From NCBI GenBank assembly GCA_030683195.1, contig JAUXQA010000177.1, positions 1-15,144 of the forward strand: a DNA stretch of 15,144 bases, read 5' to 3'. The position numbers and the translations under genes are program-made. Below, piece after piece: positions 1 to 6,216 of the stretch. The notes below the pieces were generated by a model. That model searched no databases. It saw nothing but the letters and a program-made list of their open reading frames with translations, and was not told the origin of the DNA. This DNA comes from Rhodoferax sp. (lineage in GTDB: Bacteria; Pseudomonadota; Gammaproteobacteria; Burkholderiales; Burkholderiaceae_C). Every line of letters begins with the position of its first letter. Position 1 is the first letter of the stretch.

Positions 1-429
1 ACGCGCCGCCTCTACCTGGCTGCCGACCCGATTGAAGAGGTCAAGCTCATAGCCCACCTGAACCTGCGGCTGGATGCCAGTTGCCACGGTGGGCGTGCCA
101 AACGCGGATACCGAGCGCGACCGGCTTCCACCGAGCACGGCATCCACCACCGGAAACAGCTGAGACCGAGCGACCCGTTCCTGCGCCCGTGCCTCGCGGA
201 TCCGGGCGGCTGCCAGGGCAATATCGTTGTTGTTGGCAAGCGCTTGCTCGACCAGCGTGGTGAGCACCGGGTCGCCGAACACCGTCCACCATCGGGGCTC
301 GACCGGGACGGTGTCGGCCACAGCGGTTCGCCACTGCGCCGGCGCGTCGACCTGGCTGTCAGGCGGCGGCGTGACGGATGCGCACCCGATCATCAGCAAA
401 AGCGAAGCAGCAAGCACGAAGCGCTTCAT
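1..429 (-). CDS. NodT-family outer-membrane efflux lipoprotein (OMF), N-terminal part
   Basis: This is the outer-membrane channel of a tripartite exporter. The gene runs off the left edge, so only the first 143 codons are visible. The product starts MKRFVLAASLLLMIGCAS, a short lipoprotein signal with the acylated Cys at residue 16. Next come the RWWTVFGDPVL stretch and an A-L-A-N-N-N-D-I-A-L-A-A-A-R-I-R-E-A-R segment, both typical of NodT/OprM-type proteins, then a Q-V-G-Y-E-L-D-L-F-N-R-V motif characteristic of the family's first coiled-coil repeat. The start is the ATG at 427-429, which overlaps the TGA of the upstream adaptor gene (ATGA), with GGAG seven bases ahead. Translation is therefore probably coupled to the HlyD-type gene, and the channel should dock on that adaptor. 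The family call is firm; the substrate cannot be told. Confidence 0.9.
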   Translation of the reverse strand, partial: MKRFVLAASLLLMIGCASVTPPPDSQVDAPAQWRTAVADTVPVEPRWWTVFGDPVLTTLVEQALANNNDIALAAARIREARAQERVARSQLFPVVDAVLGGSRSRSVSAFGTPTVATGIQPQVQVGYELDLFNRVGSQVEAAR

Positions 430-1601
430 GGAGGGCTCCGGGCAGGTTGCGAAGCTTGCGCTGGCGCGGCACTACTTGTATCGACCGAAGCGACCACCGA
501 AATGCCAGGACGCAGCCGGGCTGCGTCCCGCTGGCCGGGCTTGACGTCGATTCGTACTGCAATTCGTTGGGGCACTTTGACGAAATTTCCAGTCGCGTTC
601 TCGGGCTTGATCACCGCAAATTCGCTGCCCGCAGCTGGTGAAAGGTCACGCACAATGCCTTCCAGTTGCACATCGCCCAGGGCGTCGACGGTGAAGGTGG
701 CCCGTTGCCCCTGAACGATCTTCGCGGTCTGGCCCTCCTTGAAGTTGGCAACGACCCACACCTGATTGGGGACGAGCGCGAGCAGCTGGGAGCCGGCTGA
801 AACGAACTGCCCCACGCGTACGCCCAGCTCGCCAACACGGCCGTCCTGCGGCGCACGGATCACCGTGTTGGACAGGTCGATTTCCGCCAGCCGCAAGGCG
901 GCACGTGCGCTCTGTACGGAGGCCTCAAGTGCCCCGCGACCAACCTTGACGGTTCGGACCTGCTCCTGGGAAATCGTGCGCTGCGCCCGAGCCTGGGCTA
1001 CGGCGGCCTCGGACTGCCGCAAAGCGGCTACAGTCTGGTCCTGCTCGCGCTCGGACAGCGAGCCCTCCGCAGTGAGTTGGCTGACCCGGCGCATGTCGGC
1101 CTGTGCCCGCTGCATCTGGGCCTGGGCGTTGGCGAGTGCGGCCTCTTGCGCCGCAACGGTCGCCTGACTGGATCGCTGGCTCTGCTGGGAGTTGTCGAGG
1201 TTGGCGATCTGGGCAGCGATGTTTGCACGGGCCTGCTCCACCCGCTGGCGAGACGCCCGGTCATCGACCTTGACCAGCGGCTGCTCCTTTTTGACCGAAT
1301 CAAAGTCCTGAACCAGGACCTCGGTGACGTAACCACTGACCTGCGGCGAGATTATGGTGGTTTGTCCACGTACGTAGGCGTTGTCGGTGGTCTGGACGTC
1401 GCGACGGAAAGGCGGCAGGTCCCAAGCGTAGAGGGCGAGAAAAACGCCACCCAGCAGGATGCCGATGAACAGCAGCGTGCGCCGCCGCCCGTGGGTGGGT
1501 GGCGCCCAGCCACGTCGTGGCGGTTGCTCCGGCGAAGGCAGGTTCTCCTGGGGGTCTTCAGCGCGTGGGTTGGCGGCTGAGCCAGACGGGGTGTTGGTCA
1601 T
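426..1601 (-). CDS. HlyD/EmrA-family membrane fusion (periplasmic adaptor) protein
   Basis: A 391-residue adaptor that links the inner-membrane pump to the outer-membrane channel. A Pro-rich cytoplasmic N-terminus is followed by one membrane anchor (about 43-62, TLLFIGILLGGVFLALYAW). The first half of the lipoyl/barrel domain contains TDNAYVRG and SPQVSGYVTEVLV. A long Ala/Gln/Arg-rich alpha-helical hairpin covers about residues 115-225. The second lipoyl half contains IRAPQDGRVGELGVRVGQFV. Order and length match EmrA-type adaptors that work with 14-helix MFS pumps. The gene overlaps the pump gene by 4 bp (ATGA at 1598-1601) and the channel gene by 4 bp (426-429), so the three are one transcription and translation unit. 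The start ATG at 1599-1601 has an AGG a few bases upstream. Substrates of such systems include drugs, fusaric acid and other aromatic acids; nothing here selects among them. Confidence 0.93.
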   Translation of the reverse strand: MTNTPSGSAANPRAEDPQENLPSPEQPPRRGWAPPTHGRRRTLLFIGILLGGVFLALYAWDLPPFRRDVQTTDNAYVRGQTTIISPQVSGYVTEVLVQDFDSVKKEQPLVKVDDRASRQRVEQARANIAAQIANLDNSQQSQRSSQATVAAQEAALANAQAQMQRAQADMRRVSQLTAEGSLSEREQDQTVAALRQSEAAVAQARAQRTISQEQVRTVKVGRGALEASVQSARAALRLAEIDLSNTVIRAPQDGRVGELGVRVGQFVSAGSQLLALVPNQVWVVANFKEGQTAKIVQGQRATFTVDALGDVQLEGIVRDLSPAAGSEFAVIKPENATGNFVKVPQRIAVRIDVKPGQRDAARLRPGISVVASVDTSSAAPAQASQPARSPP

Positions 1602-3262
1602 TTCTTGCCTGCGATTAGTTTCTGGATGGCCGCCATGGGTTCGGCGAGCGGATCGATGCCCCTGACCTTGTTGCGGAGCCAGGAGCCGCCGATCAGGACA
1701 AGGGCCATGGTGGCGAGCACGCCAATGAGGAAAAAAACGTCGTTGAAGGCCGCGATGTTGGACTCGCGCGTGAGCTGCTGGCCCAGCAAGCGCACGCCGA
1801 GCGCCTGCCGCTGGACCGGATCGGTCACGACTTTCGCGTAGGCACCTCCCAGCTGTTGTACTCGCAGCGCTACCTGGGGTTCGGTCAGCACGATGGAGTT
1901 CACAAGATCCTGATAGTGAACCCGCTGCCGCAGGATCTGGTAGGTGCCCAAGGAGGCCGTTCCGAGCAGTCCGCCGATGGTTTGGGAGATGCTGAAAATT
2001 GCCGAAAATGTCACCAGATGGGCCGGTCCCTTGGCGATTGCGTGAACCAGCCCGGTCAGGAGCGTCGGGCCGAGAAACAGCGCCGCTGCAAACGCGATCG
2101 CGCCCTGGGTCAGGAACAGGTTGGCCGGACGCGTGAGATTGCTGGCGGTGGAGTCGGCGAATGCGGCTACCGCGATGATCGCGACCGCGATGACGATGGG
2201 CCGCTGCAGGTCACCATTCTTCAACAGAACCAGGCTGGCCAGCACCCCGGCGAGCGTGCAGGCGGCAAGGACGCCGTGGTAGGCAACAAGCTGGTCAGTG
2301 CCCATGCCGACGGCGGCCATCAGGCCAGTGGCACCGAACGCCTGTTCGGACAGAAGCACGCGCATGGTCGTGGCCGCGATCACGATCCGCAGGATGTCAC
2401 CCGTACCCAACCAACGCGTGTTGAGCAGTGGGCTGGCGCGGTAGTGCTCGATCAGCAGGGCGGTGCCCGTGAACAGGACCGCGCCTGCCATGGCGTAGCC
2501 CAGCCACTCGGTGGTCCACCAGACGATCCGCCCCTGCGCGAGGACCGTGCACAGCAGCGTGAGCCCCGCGGTCAGCAGGCCGAATGTCACGAAGTCCAGT
2601 CGCTCGAACACCTCATCGATGATTCCAGGCGGTAGCCGGAGTACGGCGACGCTGCCAAGGGAGATCAGTGCGAGGCCGAACTCGAACGCGTAAAGGTTCT
2701 GGATCTCGCCGTTGAACAACAGCGCGGGAGAAATCCACCGGGCCAGCGGCAGCGCTACCTGCGTCAGGCCAATATAGATCACGATGCCTGAAATGCGCAG
2801 CTTCGCAGGCAGGCCCTGCATCACATAGAACATGCCCAGCGGCCCGAAACCGGCGGCGATCATGCCTCCCACGGCCCGCAGCGCAAGTTCGGACCCGTAG
2901 GAGTATGACAACAACTGGAGCCCCGCCAGTGCGACAAAGCCGAGCAGGAAGAACCGGCTTGTGCGCTGCATGCCCAGTTGCTGGCGCAACTTCATCACGA
3001 GCATGGCCATGCTCGCGTTGCCGACGGCATAAGCGGTGACGAGCCACGCCCCTTCCATACTGGTGAGGCCGAGCGCCCCCTGGATCTGCGGGAGGTTCGC
3101 CAGCAGGAGGCCGTTGCTCAGGCCTGCGGTGATCGATAGCAGAGTGCCGATCAATACGTAAGCGACGGCCCGACGTTGCGGGTGCGCCGGCGTCGCCGGA
3201 GAGCCGGCCATCAGCGGCTGCTCGTGCGGCAGAAACTCGTACTCGACGGCGCCGGCTTTCAT
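1598..3262 (-). CDS. DHA2-type MFS drug:H+ antiporter (EmrB-like)
   Basis: A 554-residue polytopic inner-membrane transporter whose length and hydrophobic pattern fit the 14-helix DHA2 group. The first helix is VAYVLIGTLLSITAGLSNGL, followed by LANLPQIQGALG and EGAWLVTAYAVGNASM, the usual DHA2 beginning. The cytoplasmic loop after helix 2 reads KLRQQLGMQRT, a degenerate MFS motif A lacking the common Asp. The late periplasmic loop before the last helix is long (about 450-515), as in EmrB. The gene is first of three; its end overlaps the adaptor gene by 4 bp. The ATG at 3260-3262 has no clear ribosome binding site of its own. It overlaps the TGA of a 10-codon frame starting at 3291, itself preceded by GAGG, which may hand ribosomes over. 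A later in-frame Met (codon 18) is a weaker alternative. Function as a proton-driven exporter with its two partners is inferred from family. Confidence 0.93.
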   Translation of the reverse strand: MKAGAVEYEFLPHEQPLMAGSPATPAHPQRRAVAYVLIGTLLSITAGLSNGLLLANLPQIQGALGLTSMEGAWLVTAYAVGNASMAMLVMKLRQQLGMQRTSRFFLLGFVALAGLQLLSYSYGSELALRAVGGMIAAGFGPLGMFYVMQGLPAKLRISGIVIYIGLTQVALPLARWISPALLFNGEIQNLYAFEFGLALISLGSVAVLRLPPGIIDEVFERLDFVTFGLLTAGLTLLCTVLAQGRIVWWTTEWLGYAMAGAVLFTGTALLIEHYRASPLLNTRWLGTGDILRIVIAATTMRVLLSEQAFGATGLMAAVGMGTDQLVAYHGVLAACTLAGVLASLVLLKNGDLQRPIVIAVAIIAVAAFADSTASNLTRPANLFLTQGAIAFAAALFLGPTLLTGLVHAIAKGPAHLVTFSAIFSISQTIGGLLGTASLGTYQILRQRVHYQDLVNSIVLTEPQVALRVQQLGGAYAKVVTDPVQRQALGVRLLGQQLTRESNIAAFNDVFFLIGVLATMALVLIGGSWLRNKVRGIDPLAEPMAAIQKLIAGKK

Positions 3263-3304
3263 GGCGGAAACGTCGCTCGCAGCCGGGTCATGCAGGTTGC
3301 CTCA

Positions 3305-3394
3305 TTACCCGGCTCGGGAGCAACGAGCGGGTACGCACCCTGTGAGTAGGTCACCTCGTAACTGTGTTAGTAGATTTCGAATATGAGGGGTCAT
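3305..3394 (-). CDS. Possible 29-residue small ORF or leader peptide upstream of the efflux operon
   Basis: The frame reads MTPHIRNLLTQLRGDLL and then a Cys/Arg-containing tail, ending at TAA. Its support is the translation start: AGGAG (3402-3406 on the complementary strand) sits seven bases before the ATG, clearly better than the site in front of the pump gene. The ATG overlaps the TGA of a longer minus-strand frame (3391-3762). The peptide resembles no family I know and has no membrane segment. It could be a regulatory leader, the start of a decayed gene, or chance in GC-rich DNA. It lies 42 bp before the pump start, in the same direction. Confidence 0.3.
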   Translation of the reverse strand: MTPHIRNLLTQLRGDLLTGCVPARCSRAG

Positions 3395-3401
3395 GGTATT
3401 T

Positions 3402-3406
3402 CTCCT
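3402..3406 (-). promoter_or_regulatory. Strong Shine-Dalgarno in front of the 29-codon small ORF
   Basis: AGGAG on the minus strand lies seven bases from the ATG at 3392-3394. It is the best ribosome binding site in the 478-bp intergenic stretch and the main reason to take the small ORF seriously. Confidence 0.4.
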
Positions 3407-3740
3407 GCATCAAAATCAGGGATTTCCATCTCAGGCTCGCCCAAGGTGAGTCCACTGGAAAAAGGGTTGGGCCCCGCCATCAGTGTTGCGTTGCCAGCCC
3501 AGACGGACTGTGACTCGGGCATACCGCGCCGTCGGTGTGCTGGCGAACCGAGCCTGCGGTAAATGGCAATGCGCCCGGATCTGTTCGAGAACGCACCGAC
3601 CGTGCAGCGGTATTGCAGTACCTTGCGTTCATCATGCATGTACATCTTGAATCGCCATTTGCTGGAGTTGGGCAACCCGGCACTGCCCGTGGCGGACGAC
3701 AGCGCCGGCGGCACGGCATCGCTGCCGGATCGGCCTCGCG

Positions 3741-4724
3741 ATGAGGTCGACCTGGCGGACAACTTCGAAGCTGGCCATCTATGCGGCTATCGCGGCCAAT
3801 GTTGCCATCGCTGTGACCAAGCTTGTGGTGGCCAGCATCACCGGCAGTTCGGCCATGCTTTCAGAGGGTATTCATTCGTCGGTCGATAGCTTCAACGGCG
3901 TGCTCCTGCTTGTCGGCATCCGCCTGAGCCAGCGGCCCGCGACGCCCGAACACCCGTTCGGGCACGGCAAGGATCTGTATTTCTGGAGTCTGATCGTCGC
4001 CGTGCTGATCTTCGGTCTCGGCGGTGGCATCTCGTTCTACGAGGGCGTGCTGCATATTCGCCATCCGGAGCCTTTACGCGATCCCACCTGGAACTACGTG
4101 GTGCTCGGCGTAGCGACAGTTTTCGAGGGCATCAGTTTCGCCATCGCGCTCCGCCAGTTCCAGCGGCTGGCCGGCGCTACCCCGCTCTGGGAGTTCGTGC
4201 GCCGCAGCAAGGACCCGAGCACCTACACCGTGCTGGCCGAGGACTCGGCCGCACTCGTGGGCCTGGCGATCGCTGCGGTGGGTATCGCGCTAAGTCATTG
4301 GCTGGAGATGCCGATACTGGATGGCACCGCCTCGGTGCTGATCGGCATCTTGCTGGCCGGCATAGCGGGTTTGCTCGCCTGGCAGTCGCGCGGTCTGCTC
4401 ATCGGTCAAGGCATTCGCCCGGAAACCGCGCGCGCCCTGCGCGACATTGCCTTGGCACAGCCCGGCGTGCGCGATGTCGGACGCGTGCTGTCGATGTACG
4501 TTGGCCCCAATGACGCGCTGGTCACGATGGACCTGGACTTCGACGCGGGGACGGCTACTACTGAAGCCGCGCTGGTGATGGCCGAGGTGGAGCGCCGGGT
4601 CCGGGAGCGATATCCGATGATCAAGCGGCTGTTCATCGAGTCAGGTTCGCCAGCCCCGCCCCAGCGCTGGACCAGGCCGGATGCGATCCAGGCGCAACCC
4701 GAGGCTGTGGCACCGCCCGAATAG
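3741..4724 (+). CDS. Cation diffusion facilitator (CDF) transporter, ZnT9/SLC30A9-like subtype
   Basis: A 327-residue inner-membrane metal transporter, probably exporting Zn2+ or a similar divalent cation. Helix 2 carries the first metal-site half, SEGIHSSVDSFN (His45, Asp49). The following loop and helix, HPFGHGKDLYFWSLIVAVLI and then GGGISFYEGVLHIRHPEP, is the signature of the SLC30A9-like branch. The helix-5 site reads LAEDSAALVG (Glu167-Asp168) instead of the HxxxD of YiiP-type exporters, again typical of this branch. A cytoplasmic ferredoxin-like domain follows (about 205-300), then a Pro-rich tail. The ATG at 3741 is the only start codon after the in-frame stop at 3648-3650, so the start is well bounded, though the upstream GGAT is a poor ribosome site. 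It converges with the DASH cryptochrome gene 38 bp downstream. It has no obvious tie to the divergent drug pump. Confidence 0.9.
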   Translation: MRSTWRTTSKLAIYAAIAANVAIAVTKLVVASITGSSAMLSEGIHSSVDSFNGVLLLVGIRLSQRPATPEHPFGHGKDLYFWSLIVAVLIFGLGGGISFYEGVLHIRHPEPLRDPTWNYVVLGVATVFEGISFAIALRQFQRLAGATPLWEFVRRSKDPSTYTVLAEDSAALVGLAIAAVGIALSHWLEMPILDGTASVLIGILLAGIAGLLAWQSRGLLIGQGIRPETARALRDIALAQPGVRDVGRVLSMYVGPNDALVTMDLDFDAGTATTEAALVMAEVERRVRERYPMIKRLFIESGSPAPPQRWTRPDAIQAQPEAVAPPE

Positions 4725-4762
4725 GCTGTGACGCCGCTGCCTCCAAAGCGGGGCCACGCTGT

Positions 4763-6070
4763 TCATACCTGTTGCCATAGCCGCTGGTAATTTTTGTCGG
4801 GGTCATGGTCTTGCGTCTGTTTTTTAACATTAAAGCGGCGCCCGCCCCGGGGGTCTGTGCCGCGTCCGGCAATGTAAAGCCAGTTGCCCTGGTTGCTATA
4901 GGCGTCGTAGTCCAGCAGTTGTGATTCAAACCAGGCTGCTCCTGCGCGCCAGTCGGCGTTCAGGTCGTAAATGAGGTAGCTGGCCACCACCTGACGCAGC
5001 CGGTTGGACAAGTAGCCCGTGGCGTGCAGTTCGCGCATGCCGGCATCCACCAGAGGCTCACCTGTGGTGCCAGCGCACCAGCGTGCAAAACCTCTTGGGT
5101 TGTGCGCGGGCGGTGGTGCGTCGTCCCGCAGGCCCCGTGCGCGGTACATGCAAGCGCCGTGTTTGAGTTGAATCAACCGAAAGTAGTCGCGCCACAGCAG
5201 CTCAAACCACAGCCAATAGGTGCCGTCATCGGCGCCGTGGGTGTTCTCAAACTGCTTGAGTCCGGCGTAAGCTGTGCGCGCGGACAAAGCGCCCGTGGCC
5301 AGCCAGGGTGAGAACTTGCTGGAGTAGTCGGTGCCCGTCAAACCGTTGCGGGTGGCTTTGTAGCTGCTGACCTGGGGTGTGGAGAAATAGCGCTGCACAT
5401 GGGCCGTAGCCGCTGTCTCGCCGCCTGTAAACGCCGGTGTGTGGTGGGGGAAAGACGAGCGGACATCGGGCAGGGCGGCAGGCGGCGGGCGTACATTCGC
5501 AGGGCTACCAATGCCTTCCAATAAGTCTTCCGGTATCTCTGGCAAGGGCGGTAACACCGCTGGCGCCGCCAGGGGAGTTGCCGGCAAGACCTTGGCCCGC
5601 TCAACCGCCTGGCGAAAGGCCGTGAATACCTCCGGGCAGGCGCCGGCATCAAATGGCAAATCATCCAGGTCCAGCAAGCTGGATTGCCACACGGTGTTCA
5701 CCACCAGACCTGCTCCTCGCAGGGCAGCTACCTGGGCTTCTTCCTCCGGGGCGGCAATGTCTTCGCACACCACGCCTGTAGCCTGTACTAACTTGGCCAG
5801 CGCTGGCAGTACCTCGTGGGGGTGCCCCACACATTCCAGCAGCCGGCTGCCCCGCGCCTGCAATTGGGCGGCCAGTTCGCTCAGGGTGTCAGCCAAAAAG
5901 CGTTGGCGCTGCGGCCCCATGCGCTCAAAACCCCAGCGGGTGGGTTGCCGGTCGTTGGGCAGGTGGCAGTAGACGGGCACCACATGGGTGGCACCAGAGC
6001 AAGCCTGCACGAGGGCGGGGTTGTCCGCAAGGCGCAGATCGTTTCTGAACCAATAAATCAGAGTGGTCAT
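4763..6070 (-). CDS. DASH-type cryptochrome (Cry-DASH) / photolyase
   Basis: A 435-residue blue-light flavoprotein of the photolyase superfamily. The N-terminal antenna domain starts TTLIYWFRNDLRLADNPAL. The FAD domain contains SSYKATRNGLTGTDYSSKFS, then PWLATGALSAR, WFELLWRDYFRL, GYLSNRLRQVVASYLIYDL and DYDAYSNQGNWLYIAGRG, then DPRGGRRFN. The Y-D-x-x-S-N-x-G-N-W block and the TDPRGGRRFN block are DASH hallmarks. Cry-DASH proteins bind FAD, usually with MTHF, and repair cyclobutane pyrimidine dimers mainly in single-stranded DNA; some may signal. Compared with E. coli photolyase, the Asn near flavin N5 and two Trp of the electron-transfer triad are present, but the third (Trp306 position) reads as Pro. 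The ATG at 6068-6070 overlaps the TGA of the DUF2256 gene (ATGA), so this is the last gene of a three-gene light operon. Confidence 0.93.
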   Translation of the reverse strand: MTTLIYWFRNDLRLADNPALVQACSGATHVVPVYCHLPNDRQPTRWGFERMGPQRQRFLADTLSELAAQLQARGSRLLECVGHPHEVLPALAKLVQATGVVCEDIAAPEEEAQVAALRGAGLVVNTVWQSSLLDLDDLPFDAGACPEVFTAFRQAVERAKVLPATPLAAPAVLPPLPEIPEDLLEGIGSPANVRPPPAALPDVRSSFPHHTPAFTGGETAATAHVQRYFSTPQVSSYKATRNGLTGTDYSSKFSPWLATGALSARTAYAGLKQFENTHGADDGTYWLWFELLWRDYFRLIQLKHGACMYRARGLRDDAPPPAHNPRGFARWCAGTTGEPLVDAGMRELHATGYLSNRLRQVVASYLIYDLNADWRAGAAWFESQLLDYDAYSNQGNWLYIAGRGTDPRGGRRFNVKKQTQDHDPDKNYQRLWQQV

Positions 6071-6216
6071 GGGCTAGTCTTTTTGGTTTGGCGGCAGCGG
6101 TCGGAGCAGTACTTCACCTCGTCCCAAACCGCCTCCCATTTTTTGCGCCAGTTGAAGGGTCGCCCGCAGGTCACGCAGACTTTGCTGGGCAGCTCTGATT
6201 TTTTTCGCATCTTCAT
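6067..6216 (-). CDS. DUF2256 small zinc-ribbon-like protein
   Basis: A 49-codon gene easily missed by length filters. The product reads MKMRKKSELPSKVCVTCGRP, then FNWRKKWEAVWDEVKYCSDR and CRQTKKTSP. The pattern C-x2-C, about 24 residues, C-x3-C together with the RPFxWRKKW..VWDEVxYCSxRC signature is that of DUF2256, a family of tiny proteins often beside or fused to cryptochrome/photolyase genes. The four Cys probably bind one Zn2+; the rest is strongly basic, suggesting contact with nucleic acid (inference). No function has been established that I know of. The ATG at 6214-6216 overlaps the TGA of the photolyase-like gene, and its TGA overlaps the ATG of Cry-DASH, so it is sandwiched with 4-bp overlaps on both sides. 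An in-frame ATG two codons on (6208-6210) is an alternative start. Confidence 0.9.
   Translation of the reverse strand: MKMRKKSELPSKVCVTCGRPFNWRKKWEAVWDEVKYCSDRCRQTKKTSP

Larger units (their letters stand above)
3263..3740. other. Intergenic stretch between efflux operon and CDF gene; short ORFs, no recognised gene
   Basis: These 478 bases separate two divergently transcribed genes and must hold their promoters. No protein family was recognised in any frame. A frame open on the minus strand from 3762 to 3391 ends in a TGA that overlaps the ATG of a 29-codon frame (3305-3394), which in turn precedes the pump gene. Short self-complementary words are seen at 3610-3621 (GTATTGCAGTAC, one mismatch pair) and at 3634-3645 (overlapping CATGCATG and ATGTACAT). 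A direct repeat, CTGTG(TT)AGTAG, occurs at 3340-3349 and 3362-3373. No convincing sigma-70 promoter could be picked by eye. No regulator gene is encoded here, so any repressor acting on this region lies elsewhere. Confidence 0.5.

Noticed and set aside
1856..2635. 259-residue plus-strand frame inside the MFS pump gene
   Set aside because: It is Gln/Gly/Arg-rich with no family likeness and is antisense to a clear transporter; a GC-rich shadow frame.
3563..3889. 108-residue plus-strand frame overlapping the CDF start
   Set aside because: Its second half is an out-of-frame reading of the CDF gene and the first half matches nothing I know.
4734..4751. Hairpin CCGCT/AGCGG between the convergent CDF and Cry-DASH genes
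   Set aside because: The stem is only 5 bp with an 8-base loop and no T-run on either side, so a terminator is not supported.
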